A stretch of DNA of 64,000 nucleotides from assembly GCA_046154185.1 (NCBI GenBank), contig JBJXGE010000029.1, forward strand, positions 45,370-109,369, written 5' to 3'. Positions 1-8,696 of this stretch are shown here, one piece after another; position 1 is the stretch's first letter, and each line of letters starts with the position of its first letter. The translations under genes were made by a program, and so were the position numbers. The stretch is from JBJXGE01 sp046154185. Its GTDB lineage: Bacteria; Planctomycetota; UBA8108; UBA1146; JAJFFE01. Under the pieces are notes generated by a model. That model made no database searches. It was not told the DNA's origin and was given only the letters and a program-made list of their open reading frames with translations.

Positions 1-2240
1 GCGAGCTCAAAGCGCAAGTCGCCGAACGCGCTGGTCGGCAACAGCCGCAACGTCTGTTGCACGAGTTCGGCGCGCGCCGTCGCATCGCGTGGCGCCGCGT
101 CTCCGTCGCGCAAGTCGGCATCGAATCGCAGCAGGATCTCTTCGCCGAGTCGGCGACGTTCGGCGTGATCGAGCGTGCTTTCATTTTCGAGCTGCGGCCA
201 TTCTTGGAGTGCTCGAAGCAAGCCGTCGTCGTCTCCGCGGGAGAGCGCAGACCGGAGGCGAAAGCTCCGGTCGGACGCGAGTGAGAGCGCATCGTTCGGC
301 ACGACTTTGTAGAGGGTCGACGCGTTGCCGCTACTCGCAAGGAGCAGATTCGGCGTGATGGCGAACGCGTCATAATTCGCTTGGCGATCAAGCGGCCGAA
401 ACGCGAATTGGTCGAGACTTGCGCTCATCACATAGAAACCACCCGCCGCCGGCACCCACCAATCGGTGCCGACCGCGAGGGCGGGACCAGTCATGGCAGG
501 CGAAGTCGCCGGTAGCGCTCGTTCGGCGATTGTTTCCAACCGAGTCGCGCGCCACTCACCGAGTACGACCCGATGCGGCGCGACGAGCGCGATTTGCTCG
601 TTGGTCTCGACACCTGGCGCGGCATCCGCGGCGCGTGAGCGCGCTGGCAATAGAGTCCACCAATCGGCGTCTCCGCGCGGCGTTCGCGCGACGAGTTCAC
701 CGTTCTTACGCCAGACGCAGAGGCCCGCCGCATCAGCCGGGGCGCCGAACAAAAAATTGCCGGTGAGCGCGAGGAAGGGGTTGCGAAATCGCTCCGTCAG
801 CGCGAGGGCGTCGCGCGACGCGCGCGCATCAAAAGACTCATACTCGACGGCCCAACGCGCCGCGCCGTCGAGCACATCATGGCAGCTCAAGAGGCCGCGT
901 TGTGTTAGCAGATAAACGGCGTCACCGTCCGAGACGAGCGCTGGCCGCGCCATGCCGAGCCCGAGAAAAGTGGCGCCGGCGGCGCTGCCGACCGGTCGAT
1001 TCCAGCGCAGCTCGCCACGCTCACTGATCAACGCCAACTGACCGCGCAAATTCTGGCCGCGCAGCTCCAGCACGGCGACAAGCACACCCCACGGGCACGC
1101 AATCGGCGGCGAGATTGCCAAGATCTGGCCGGTTTGCTCCGTATCTTTCGCCGTCTCTTCGGTTGCTGTCGGGTCGATGTCCGCGGGTGATTCGAAGAGT
1201 TCCCGCAGCGCGAAACTCCAGCGGGGCTCGCCGTCGAGTCGTTGAAACGCGGACAATCGTGCCGGTGTGGCGACGATCACTGTTTCGCCCATGACGAGCG
1301 GTTGGTACTCAGCACCGGGAATGGACGTGTCGCTTGACGGCGCGAGCGACTTTCGCCAGCGCACCTGCGCCAACGGAGCGTCGACGCAGTACAACTCGCG
1401 AGCATCGTTGACGAATACCAACTCGCCATCGACACGCGGTACGCGTCGCACGGCGACGTCCGCCCACGGCGAGGCGGGTTGCACGTGACCTGACCAGCGC
1501 AATCGAGCTTGATTCTCGAATACGGCGCGACTCGCCGTCGCAGTGGGCGCGGGCGCCAGGCCGACGAACGCGTCGAGCGCGCGCGCGAGATCCTCGTTGG
1601 TCGGCGATCGCGACGCCAAAGTCAGAGTTCGCTCGGTGGCGCCAACCTCGAGGAGCAGCTCGGCGGCAAGTCGCTGGTACTCTGGCGCCAGTTCGGAAAA
1701 CGGGAAATCCCGAGCGAGACGCATAGGCAATGACAAGCCACTCGATCGCTCGGCGCCGCGGCGCTCGTTCGGCCGCGCGCCGTCGTTGGTGAACACCTCG
1801 TTGGTGAACAAGGTAAGGAGCTGAGCTCGCAAACGCGTGTCGATATCCGCGACGATGCCGCTCCGCATCTTGGGATCGATGAGACTCAACAATTCCTGCA
1901 GATACTCGCCCGCACCGAGCCAGCGCGTCGGCGCCAACGCCAGCGCGCTGGTTTGTGCTTCGGACATCAGCGCGTCCGCGAACCGCAGAATGCCCTCGCG
2001 AAGCGCCGGCTCATCCTGACCGAGTCGGGCTTGTTCGATCGCGTCTGCGATGCTTTGCAACGTCTCTTCGTTGGGTGGCACCCAGCGCAGATCGGCATCC
2101 GCCAGCGCGAAGGCTGTCCCAGCGCACTGCCAGCTGATGACCAATGCGACGACGACTCCGCCGAGCTTGCCGAGTGGCGATGCACTCGACACCCGTTGCG
2201 TCCGCGACACTTCGAAATTCTCGTCGAGACTCGTTCTCAT
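1..2240 (-). CDS. Exported PQQ-like beta-propeller protein (3' end outside window)
   Basis: An open frame of 746 codons on the minus strand runs off the left edge, so its stop is not seen. The ATG at 2238-2240 is the first possible start because an in-frame TGA lies five codons upstream. After a short N-terminus there is a hydrophobic stretch (about residues 30-47, GGVVVALVISWQCAGTAFAL) that looks like a signal peptide. Downstream, repeated blades of the type 'hydrophobic strand, then L-x-C/A-x-D/R, then a W-R/S-x-x-L strand' (for example ELYCVD...VRWRKSL and RLSAFQ...PRWSFAL) resemble PQQ/BamB-like propeller repeats. Such proteins are usually periplasmic or surface scaffolds. No partner gene is visible and the exact role is unknown. 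Confidence 0.7.
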   Translation of the reverse strand, partial: MRTSLDENFEVSRTQRVSSASPLGKLGGVVVALVISWQCAGTAFALADADLRWVPPNEETLQSIADAIEQARLGQDEPALREGILRFADALMSEAQTSALALAPTRWLGAGEYLQELLSLIDPKMRSGIVADIDTRLRAQLLTLFTNEVFTNDGARPNERRGAERSSGLSLPMRLARDFPFSELAPEYQRLAAELLLEVGATERTLTLASRSPTNEDLARALDAFVGLAPAPTATASRAVFENQARLRWSGHVQPASPWADVAVRRVPRVDGELVFVNDARELYCVDAPLAQVRWRKSLAPSSDTSIPGAEYQPLVMGETVIVATPARLSAFQRLDGEPRWSFALRELFESPADIDPTATEETAKDTEQTGQILAISPPIACPWGVLVAVLELRGQNLRGQLALISERGELRWNRPVGSAAGATFLGLGMARPALVSDGDAVYLLTQRGLLSCHDVLDGAARWAVEYESFDARASRDALALTERFRNPFLALTGNFLFGAPADAAGLCVWRKNGELVARTPRGDADWWTLLPARSRAADAAPGVETNEQIALVAPHRVVLGEWRATRLETIAERALPATSPAMTGPALAVGTDWWVPAAGGFYVMSASLDQFAFRPLDRQANYDAFAITPNLLLASSGNASTLYKVVPNDALSLASDRSFRLRSALSRGDDDGLLRALQEWPQLENESTLDHAERRRLGEEILLRFDADLRDGDAAPRDATARAELVQQTLRLLPTSAFGDLRFEL

Positions 2241-2344
2241 GCGGCGACTCGTTCAGGGCGGTGGGACCGGCTCGGAACATGCAAGCGGCGTCTCAGTGGA
2301 ATACTAAGGTTTTCCTTCCCGCATGCAAACGCCGCGATCGGAAA

Positions 2345-3709
2345 TCACGACAGCAGGAAGTACTCCTGCAAGAAGCCGGTGTCGATGTTCCCTTTGACGA
2401 AGTGATAGTGCCGGAACACGTCGCGCAACAGCGGAATCGTGGTTTTCACACCCTCGATCACGAACTCGTCCAACGCTCGCCGCATGGTCTTGACGGCTTC
2501 CTCACGAGATTCGCGATGCACGATGAGCTTGCCGATCATCGAATCGTAACTGGGTGGAATTGTGTAGCCGGCGTACGCGTGCGTGTCGAGGCGCACACCG
2601 AGTCCACCGGGCGGAATGAAACGGGTGATCAAACCCGGCGAGGGTTTGAAACCTTGCGCCGGATCTTCGGCGTTAATGCGGCACTCGATGCTGGAGCCGT
2701 GGAGCACGACATCGCTCTGCTCGAAACTGAGGGGGAGGCCGGACGCGATGTAAATCTGCTGCTTGATCAAGTCGACGCCGGAGACCATTTCCGTGACCGG
2801 GTGCTCGACTTGAATGCGGGTGTTCATCTCGATGAAGTAGGGGTTGCGATCGCGATCCAACAGGAATTCCACGGTGCCGGCATTCTTGTAGTTGGCCGCC
2901 TTCGCGAGCGTGGTCGCCATTTCGCCCAGGCGTTGTCGTAGTTCCTCATCGACCGCGGGGGACGGACTCTCTTCGACGAGTTTTTGATGCCGCCTCTGCA
3001 GCGAGCAGTCGCGTTCGCCGAGATGCACGGCGCGTCCGTACGCATCGGCCAACACTTGAATCTCGACGTGGCGCGGGCGTTCGATGTAGCGCTCGAGGTA
3101 GACGTTCGCGTTCTTGAACGCCTTTTCGGCTTCTAGTCGCGCCGAGACGAAGCCATTGACGAGACTCATGTCGTTGTGCGCGACGCGCATCCCACGGCCA
3201 CCACCGCCGGCGGTGGCTTTGATGATGACGGGGTAACCGAGCTGCCGCGCTACCGCCAGGGCCTCGTCCTCGTCTTTCAGCACGTCCTTGCTACCAGGAA
3301 CGACCGGTAGACCGATCCGCGTCGCGAGTTCGCGCGCCGAAGCTTTATCGCCGAGGCGGCGAATGTTGTCGGCGCTCGGACCGATGAACTGGATATGACA
3401 AGACTGGCAGATTTCGGCGAAGTGCGCGTTCTCGGACAAGAACCCGTAGCCGGGGTGAATGGCCTCGACGTCCATGATTTCCGCGGCGCTGATTATTTTC
3501 GGGATGTCGAGATACGACTGCGCACTCGGCGCGGGCCCGATGCAAACTTTTTCGTCGGCTTCGTTGAGATACTGCGCGTCGCGGTCGGCTTCCGAGTAAA
3601 CCGCGACGGTCTCGATATTGAGCTCTTTGCAGGCCCGGATGATTCTGAGCGCAATCTCGCCGCGGTTGGCAATCAGGATGCGCGAGAACGTCTTTTCGGC
3701 GGATGGCAT
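2345..3709 (-). CDS. accC: Acetyl-CoA carboxylase, biotin carboxylase subunit
   Basis: This is the biotin carboxylase of the multisubunit acetyl-CoA carboxylase, which carboxylates the biotin carried by AccB at the cost of ATP, the first step of fatty-acid synthesis. The 454-aa length is normal for the family. It opens with the family N-terminus (FSRILIANRGEIALRIIRAC), has the glycine-rich ATP-grasp loop (KATAGGGGRGMR) and the ...FIEMNTRIQVEHPVTE catalytic segment. The ATG at 3709 was preferred to one 27 codons upstream because the extra residues are not family-like and would overlap accB. It lies 13 nt after the accB stop, so accB-accC form an operon. The C-terminus ends in a hydrophobic YFLL-type tail. 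Confidence 0.96.
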   Translation of the reverse strand: MPSAEKTFSRILIANRGEIALRIIRACKELNIETVAVYSEADRDAQYLNEADEKVCIGPAPSAQSYLDIPKIISAAEIMDVEAIHPGYGFLSENAHFAEICQSCHIQFIGPSADNIRRLGDKASARELATRIGLPVVPGSKDVLKDEDEALAVARQLGYPVIIKATAGGGGRGMRVAHNDMSLVNGFVSARLEAEKAFKNANVYLERYIERPRHVEIQVLADAYGRAVHLGERDCSLQRRHQKLVEESPSPAVDEELRQRLGEMATTLAKAANYKNAGTVEFLLDRDRNPYFIEMNTRIQVEHPVTEMVSGVDLIKQQIYIASGLPLSFEQSDVVLHGSSIECRINAEDPAQGFKPSPGLITRFIPPGGLGVRLDTHAYAGYTIPPSYDSMIGKLIVHRESREEAVKTMRRALDEFVIEGVKTTIPLLRDVFRHYHFVKGNIDTGFLQEYFLLS

Positions 3710-3722
3710 GAAACCTCTGGTC

Positions 3723-4184
3723 TTACGCGAGCCGGAACAACGGTTGGCCGAACTCGACCGGCGCGCCGCTTTCAACCAGGATTTGGGCAATGACGCCGGA
3801 CTTTTCGGCGCGCAACTCGTTCATCACTTTCATCGCTTCGATAATACAAAGCACTTTGCCTTCTTCGATGGTGTCACCGACATCCACGAACGCTTCCGCC
3901 TCCGGATTCGCGGCGCGGTAAAAGGTGCCGACCATCGGTGAAAGAATCGACTTTGCGGGGTCGATGGCCGCAGGGGCCGACGACACGGGCGCGGCGAGCG
4001 CACTGGCGGCGGGGGACGTTGCGCCAACGCTGGCGAATCCTGGCGCTCCGAAAGAGAAGATTTCGCGCGACTTCTCGCTCGGTTTGCGCAAACGCACGCG
4101 CTCGCCTTCGGATTCGATTTCCACTTCCTCGAGTTGATGGCGATTCATCAACTCGGCCAGCTCTTTGAGCTTCGAGAGATCCAT
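3723..4184 (-). CDS. accB: Biotin carboxyl carrier protein of acetyl-CoA carboxylase
   Basis: This 153-aa protein carries the biotin that shuttles carboxyl groups between AccC and the carboxyltransferase. The N-terminus (DLSKLKELAELMNRHQLEEV) is typical of AccB, followed by an Ala/Pro-rich mobile linker at about residues 50-75. The C-terminal biotinyl domain has the lysine motif EAMKVMNE. A good SD sequence (AGAAGGG) sits 5 nt before the ATG. A sigma70-type promoter and two small palindromes lie upstream on the same strand (see 4196-4314). accC follows immediately. Confidence 0.96.
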   Translation of the reverse strand: MDLSKLKELAELMNRHQLEEVEIESEGERVRLRKPSEKSREIFSFGAPGFASVGATSPAASALAAPVSSAPAAIDPAKSILSPMVGTFYRAANPEAEAFVDVGDTIEEGKVLCIIEAMKVMNELRAEKSGVIAQILVESGAPVEFGQPLFRLA

Positions 4185-4195
4185 CGCGCCCTTCT

Positions 4196-4213
4196 CATGT
4201 CGAATCTGACATG
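4196..4213 (-). promoter_or_regulatory. Perfect inverted repeat in the accB leader
   Basis: The arms CATGTC and GACATG are perfect complements separated by 6 nt. They end just 5' of the accB SD sequence. The position would allow an RNA hairpin or an operator that affects accBC expression. Function is inferred from position only. Confidence 0.4.
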
Positions 4214-4265
4214 TCTTTGCGGACGACTGCCGGTCCCGATCAGATCGCGACTTGTGGGTCGCGGT

Positions 4266-4279
4266 GTATTCAAAAATAC
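4266..4279. promoter_or_regulatory. Palindrome at the predicted accBC transcription start
   Basis: GTATT-CAAA-AATAC is a perfect inverted repeat beginning about 7 bp downstream of the predicted -10 element, where a repressor would block initiation. It is AT-rich compared with its surroundings. No regulator can be named. Confidence 0.35.
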
Positions 4280-4285
4280 GCGCCC

Positions 4286-4314
4286 ATGCTAGGTTTCCGG
4301 AATCTCACTGTCAA
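4286..4314 (-). promoter_or_regulatory. Sigma70-type promoter for accBC
   Basis: On the minus strand TTGACA is followed after 17 bp by TAGCAT. This is a consensus -35 with a near-consensus -10, about 100 nt upstream of the accB start and reading towards it. Confidence 0.6.
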
Positions 4315-4400
4315 TGCCATGACCGGTCGCCGCGGTGCGCTCCGCGGCGTCGATTCGCCGCGCGTGCGATAGGATCCTTGCAGAAACGGAACCGCGCGTG

Positions 4401-5402
4401 ATGCCGAGCAATCGCGATCTTTCGCAACACGTCGAAGAGTTGCGGCTGAACGTCCGCGAATATGAGCGTGAGCGGCTCGACGTTTATCTCAAAGACAAAC
4501 TCGGCTGGGAGTCCCGCAACAAGATTCAGCGCTTGATCAACGGCGGTTGGGTGCGCGTGAATAAGGCGCGCGCCCGAGTTTCGACGCGCGTCGGTCGTGG
4601 CGACGAGATTTGCGTACGCCTGCCGGCGAGTCGGACGCCGGACGCGGATGCCGCGCTCGCGCACGCACTCGCCGTCGTCGCGGAGGATCCGTACTTGCTC
4701 GCGATCAATAAGCCGCCGGGCTTACTTGTGCACCCAGTCGGCAAGACCACGAATGGCACCGTGCTGTCTGCTCTGCATCGTCGTTTCGCGGTTTGGCGCC
4801 AGACGGGTCGCCGCGACGCGGTGCCAAAACTCTGCCACCGGCTCGATCGAGAAACGTCGGGCCTGTTGCTCGTCGCGAAAACCGATCATTGTCGGCGCAC
4901 GCTTTCCGATGCGTTCGAGTACGTCGGCGTCGAGAAGGTCTATTTGGCGGTCGTCGAGGGCGCGCCGGCGCAGCAGTATTTCGCGGTGGATTTGCCGATT
5001 GGGGCGGCGCTCGATCGGCACCGCGCGCAAGGCAACCGGCTGGCGCAAATCGATGCGGAGGGCCAGGCCGCCCACACCGGATTTGAGGTCGTGGCGTCGT
5101 GTCCCGCTTTCAGTGTCATCCAATGCCGGCCGACGACAGGTCGCCAGAATCAGATTCGCGCGCACCTTGCCGCGGCCGGGCACCCGATCCTCGGCGATGT
5201 CGGGTTCGGCTCGAGCGCCCAGTTCCTCGCCGGTTTTGGGGCCGGTGTCGAGTATCCCCGCCGCGCTCTCCTTCATTCGCTGCGACTTCGATTCGAGCAC
5301 CCGATTTGGCGGCGTCCGATGACGCTGTCGGCGGGGGTGTGGTCGGACTTCGCGCCGTACTTGTCCCATCTGCGGCTGCCGGCCGACGCCCGATTCGATT
5401 GA
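4401..5402 (+). CDS. RluA-family 23S rRNA/tRNA pseudouridine synthase
   Basis: This 333-aa protein has an N-terminal S4 RNA-binding domain (about residues 20-75, ERLDVYLKDKLGWESRNKIQ...) followed by the RluA/RluD catalytic domain. The catalytic-aspartate motif HRLDRETSG is intact, as are the downstream substrate motif (GRQNQIRAHLAAAGHPILGD) and the entry motif LLAINKPPGLLVHP. The family isomerises uridine to pseudouridine in structured RNA. The S4 domain suggests an RluC/RluD-like rRNA target, but the site cannot be assigned. The ATG at 4401 was chosen over one 22 codons upstream, whose extra residues do not look protein-like. It is transcribed divergently from accB. Confidence 0.93.
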   Translation: MPSNRDLSQHVEELRLNVREYERERLDVYLKDKLGWESRNKIQRLINGGWVRVNKARARVSTRVGRGDEICVRLPASRTPDADAALAHALAVVAEDPYLLAINKPPGLLVHPVGKTTNGTVLSALHRRFAVWRQTGRRDAVPKLCHRLDRETSGLLLVAKTDHCRRTLSDAFEYVGVEKVYLAVVEGAPAQQYFAVDLPIGAALDRHRAQGNRLAQIDAEGQAAHTGFEVVASCPAFSVIQCRPTTGRQNQIRAHLAAAGHPILGDVGFGSSAQFLAGFGAGVEYPRRALLHSLRLRFEHPIWRRPMTLSAGVWSDFAPYLSHLRLPADARFD

Positions 5403-5483
5403 ACCGCGGGGCTTGAGCGTGGCGCGGGGATGTGTTGAACTTGTGCAACAGCCGAGGGTTTCCGTCGTCAACCCTGCCGCTTT

Positions 5484-5549
5484 GCGATTCGCCAAGCAGA
5501 ATTCCGCGATTCGTCAAGCAGCTTTCTGCGATTCGTCAGGCAGATTCGT
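5484..5549. repeat. Three tandem 22-bp repeats
   Basis: Three consecutive units begin GCGATTCG(C/T)CA(A/G)GCAG and have an exact 22-bp period (5484, 5506 and 5528). They lie in the 268-bp gap between the pseudouridine synthase and the first pseudopilin gene. There are no spacers, so this is not a CRISPR array. No other feature is recognised in the gap. Confidence 0.7.
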
Positions 5550-5670
5550 GCGCCGAAGGCGCGCCTGCGCCGGCCGCATGATCGACGGATGTGGGGTTCG
5601 ACGGAGGTGGAAATCGACGGAACAGCTTCGTCGGTTTTTTTTCTTGGGAGAGCAAAGGGTCGAGTGGGTC

Positions 5671-6369
5671 ATGACACGGAATAGCCAGAATTTGGAACGG
5701 TCGTCCCGGCTTGGACGCAGTCTTCGGTTCGCGAGACGACCAGTTTCGCTGCGCCCCCCAGTCTTGAGCGACCGCCGCGAGGCCGGCTTCACGCTCATCG
5801 AGTTGCTCATCGTCATCGCGATCATCGCGTTGTTGATGGGACTGGTGACGTTTGCCATCCAGAGCGCCCAGAAGAAAAGCAAGATTGTCCAGACTCAAAA
5901 CGACATCAGCAATTTCCGCAGTGCTCTCAAGTCCTTCAATACCGACACCGGCAACTATCCGGGATTCAGTGATCCCGTAGATGAGTCGGATCTCGAGAGT
6001 CTCAACTCCTTTCCCGCGCTTTTCACAGCGATTTTCTACGATCGCAAGAACGGCGGCGGACCGAACGGTCCCTACATCGAGGACGTCAAGCGCGACCGAG
6101 TGCTGGTCTTCGATGAGGATGCCAGTAGTCCGGACAAACGTTTCGTCAGGGCTAACAACGACGAGTTTGAGGACTCGAAGCTGAAGAAGTACTTCGCCGA
6201 CGCCTGGCTGGCGCCGTATATCTACCGCGAGAATGCATCGAAACCGACGAAGCGTCCCTACATGATCTCCCGGACCTATGATCTCTACTCGACCGGGCCG
6301 GATCGACTGAATCAATCGGCGGATGGAATTTCGGAGAATAAGAACGATGACATCGGCAACTGGCAGTAG
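5671..6369 (+). CDS. Type II secretion/type IV pilus-like pseudopilin (GspG-like)
   Basis: A long basic leader (about 40 residues) ends in the prepilin peptidase site AG/FTLIELL, with Glu at +5 and a hydrophobic helix to about residue 66. The C-terminal part (KSFNTDTGNYPGF..., then an ISRTYDLYSTGPD ending) matches the GspG major pseudopilin layout, including the conserved 'YSxGPD' segment. The ATG at 5671 follows an AAAGGG sequence by about 11 nt. An upstream in-frame ATG would add 86 residues of unlikely sequence. It is the first of five overlapping or closely spaced pseudopilin genes and overlaps the next by 23 nt. The leader is longer than usual. Confidence 0.88.
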   Translation: MTRNSQNLERSSRLGRSLRFARRPVSLRPPVLSDRREAGFTLIELLIVIAIIALLMGLVTFAIQSAQKKSKIVQTQNDISNFRSALKSFNTDTGNYPGFSDPVDESDLESLNSFPALFTAIFYDRKNGGGPNGPYIEDVKRDRVLVFDEDASSPDKRFVRANNDEFEDSKLKKYFADAWLAPYIYRENASKPTKRPYMISRTYDLYSTGPDRLNQSADGISENKNDDIGNWQ

Positions 6370-7060
6370 TCGCCAAGGTTTTACCTTGATCGAATTGATG
6401 GTCGTCATCTCGATCATGCTGGTCTTGGCTTCGTTGGTGTTCGTCGGCATTCGCAGTGCGTATGCAAAGGCGCGCATTTCCCGGTCGAAAAGCCTCATCG
6501 AGCGACTCGCCACTGCGACGACCGAGTATCAGTCGACGGTGGGCAGTTACCCTCCCGATGGCATCGACTCGGCCGTGGTCACGCCCGACGGGACGCGACT
6601 GATGAGCGGTGCGGCGTTGACGTTCGCGTTGACATCGCCGAGACCCAAGTTTAGGCGCTTGGCCACCGGTGAGTTGCAGCTCACCGGCGAGGAAGAAGCG
6701 GTGCTCGAACTCGGCAAGAAGGACTACATGACGATGGACGGCGACGACCTCGCGCGCGAGGTGGTCGATGCCTGGAGCCAGCCAGTTCACTACGACAATG
6801 TGCAGGGCGGGTATAACGAGCAATCCGACGAGAGTTTCCATCTCATCGTGTTTCCCGGCCACGGTAAGGATGCTCGAGAGAGTGAATTCGTCGCGCAAAA
6901 GGGGCCGCAGAATATCGGTCGATTCGACATCTGGTCACACGGAGTGAGCGGCCACTCAATTGATGAGAATCCTAAGTTCGCGATAACCAATTGGAATCAT
7001 CTCGGCGACGAAGGCGCGTCTGAGCGTTCCGAGGCCAAGAAAGCCGCGAAAGAAGAGTAG
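6347..7060 (+). CDS. Pseudopilin-like protein
   Basis: This 237-aa protein starts with a short leader and the class III signal peptide QG/FTLIELMVVISIML, Glu at +5. It continues with the amphipathic helix and a YQSTVGSYPPDG segment like those in GspG-type proteins. The C-terminus is acidic then Lys/Glu-rich. The ATG at 6347 has GGAG about 10 nt upstream and lies inside the end of the previous gene, suggesting coupled translation. It is probably a second, paralogous pseudopilin of the same apparatus. Confidence 0.85.
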   Translation: MTSATGSSRQGFTLIELMVVISIMLVLASLVFVGIRSAYAKARISRSKSLIERLATATTEYQSTVGSYPPDGIDSAVVTPDGTRLMSGAALTFALTSPRPKFRRLATGELQLTGEEEAVLELGKKDYMTMDGDDLAREVVDAWSQPVHYDNVQGGYNEQSDESFHLIVFPGHGKDARESEFVAQKGPQNIGRFDIWSHGVSGHSIDENPKFAITNWNHLGDEGASERSEAKKAAKEE

Positions 7061-7073
7061 GACGAGAGTTGAG

Positions 7074-7724
7074 ATGAAGACAGTCACGGGCACGGCGCGG
7101 CCGCGAAGTAGAGCGTGGCGTGGTCAGATGGGCTTCACGCTGATGGAGATGATGGTCACGATTGCGATCGTGATGTTGGCGCTCGTCTCCCTGCTGCCAG
7201 CGCTCGGGAAGTCGTTCCTCAATCGCAAGCTGAACGGCGCGGGATCGATCTTGGTCAAACTCCTCGGCGAGGCCCGGAATAAAGCCATCACCCAAAAGCA
7301 GAGTTTCTCCGTCGTGTTCTACAAGCGCGGAGCGCAGCTCTTCCAAGAAGCCAAAGGGACGAAGCCCGCCATGTTCGTTGGGAACATGCTGACCTACGCG
7401 CCGGGCGACACGAGCGAAACCGTCACCTACGAATTGCGTTTTGCCGGCGCGAACGGAGCTTATTCGGCGCTACGCGATGCGACGCCGGCGGACTTTGCTC
7501 CGCCGCTCGAGGATTCTGGCGAGGTTTTTATCCGCTTCAATTCCGACGGCACCGTCGATTTCGCGAAGAACCAAGACATCAATTCGGCTCTCTACCGAGA
7601 CGGGGTCGATGCGGACATCATTATCACGCAAGGTGGACTCAATGATCGGCGGGGTCTCATCGACGTAAAGAACACCGGACGTGTGAATTCCAAGGTGCAT
7701 GATTTGGAGCCGGATGAAACCTAA
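7074..7724 (+). CDS. Pseudopilin-like protein (GspH type)
   Basis: This 216-aa protein has a basic leader and the cleavage motif MG/FTLMEMMVTIAIV, Glu at +5. The following LVKLLGEARNKAITQKQSF segment matches GspH/FimT minor pseudopilins, which typically have 'LL..AR..Ai...' at this point. An SD (GACGAGAG) precedes the ATG. The gene starts 13 nt after the previous stop, and its end overlaps the next gene by 11 nt. Confidence 0.85.
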   Translation: MKTVTGTARPRSRAWRGQMGFTLMEMMVTIAIVMLALVSLLPALGKSFLNRKLNGAGSILVKLLGEARNKAITQKQSFSVVFYKRGAQLFQEAKGTKPAMFVGNMLTYAPGDTSETVTYELRFAGANGAYSALRDATPADFAPPLEDSGEVFIRFNSDGTVDFAKNQDINSALYRDGVDADIIITQGGLNDRRGLIDVKNTGRVNSKVHDLEPDET

Positions 7725-8655
7725 GCCCGAGAATACAAGACTCCCGAAGGCAGAAACCGCATTCGGGCGGGACCGCAACCGCGCGGTGCCGTCAGCACGC
7801 GCGCGCGGGTTTACGATCCTCGAGATCATGGTTGCGATCGCCGTGCTCGTGATTGGAATCCTCGGCGTCATTGCGATGTTCCCGGTCGCGATCAAACTCG
7901 GCAAGCGGGTAATCCTCGATACCAATTCGGTGATCATTGCTCAGAGTGTGGAACAGGCGATTCGCGAGGGCTTGGCGCATCGCAAAGGTCAGCGCGACGA
8001 AGGTAAGCAGACATATTTCTTGTTCTATCATTCGGGTGTCGAAACGCCGTTGCCGAGTCGCATCCTGGACGCCTCGCCGAGTGATGACAATTTCATTTTG
8101 CTGCCGATGCAAGAGTTCGAGAGTCGTAGCAGCACGGTGTCTCGCGATAACGCGTACCTCGAAGGCAAAGTATTCGTCTACCCCGAGACCGACGGGCTTA
8201 CTTGGACATTTGGTAGCGGTGGCGATGTCGCCGAGTATCAGGACGCGGCGGCCGGTACGAGCCCGAATGGTGGTGGTGACGCGCGGCGCGCCGATAACGA
8301 CGGCGATGATTACACGGTAGAAGTTGCCAACGGCGAGTCGTACACGACGTTTGCCGTCATGAAGACGTTTCCGATGAGCGAAGACTTTTTGCGTGGGCTG
8401 CGGGAAAACGCCGATGCGGAGTTCGGCGACGACGAGAATTCCGGCACGGAAGACCCGCTCGGCCGCTACTCCTATGCGTTTGCCATCCGCCGGGCACTGA
8501 GCGACTCGAGCTTAGGTCGTCATAGTCGCGACGAAAAGGATCTCGTGCCCGCGAATGAACTGTTCGAAGTCGAGATCATGGTGTTTCACGGCTTCATTCC
8601 GAACACGACCTACGCGCAGCCCGTCTTCCGGACGACGGTTTTGATGCACAAGTGA
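7714..8655 (+). CDS. Pseudopilin-like protein (GspI/PilV type)
   Basis: This 313-aa protein has a 35-residue basic leader and the site RG/FTILEIMVAIAVLVIGILG, Glu at +5. The LVIGILG continuation is typical of PilV/GspI minor pilins. Its globular domain is large, with an acidic insert (about residues 180-220). GGAG lies 5 nt before the ATG at 7714, inside the end of the preceding gene. Confidence 0.85.
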   Translation: MKPKPENTRLPKAETAFGRDRNRAVPSARARGFTILEIMVAIAVLVIGILGVIAMFPVAIKLGKRVILDTNSVIIAQSVEQAIREGLAHRKGQRDEGKQTYFLFYHSGVETPLPSRILDASPSDDNFILLPMQEFESRSSTVSRDNAYLEGKVFVYPETDGLTWTFGSGGDVAEYQDAAAGTSPNGGGDARRADNDGDDYTVEVANGESYTTFAVMKTFPMSEDFLRGLRENADAEFGDDENSGTEDPLGRYSYAFAIRRALSDSSLGRHSRDEKDLVPANELFEVEIMVFHGFIPNTTYAQPVFRTTVLMHK

Positions 8656-8696
8656 TGGGCGAGAGTTGCGCTGGCTTGGCTGCCAAGGAGGGGTTC

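Noticed and set aside
2144..2941. A 265-codon plus-strand frame across the accC 3' end
   Set aside because: It overlaps the conserved accC sequence and has no family-like motif.
5484..5549. Possible CRISPR array
   Set aside because: Three 22-bp units are directly adjacent without spacers, and there are no cas genes.
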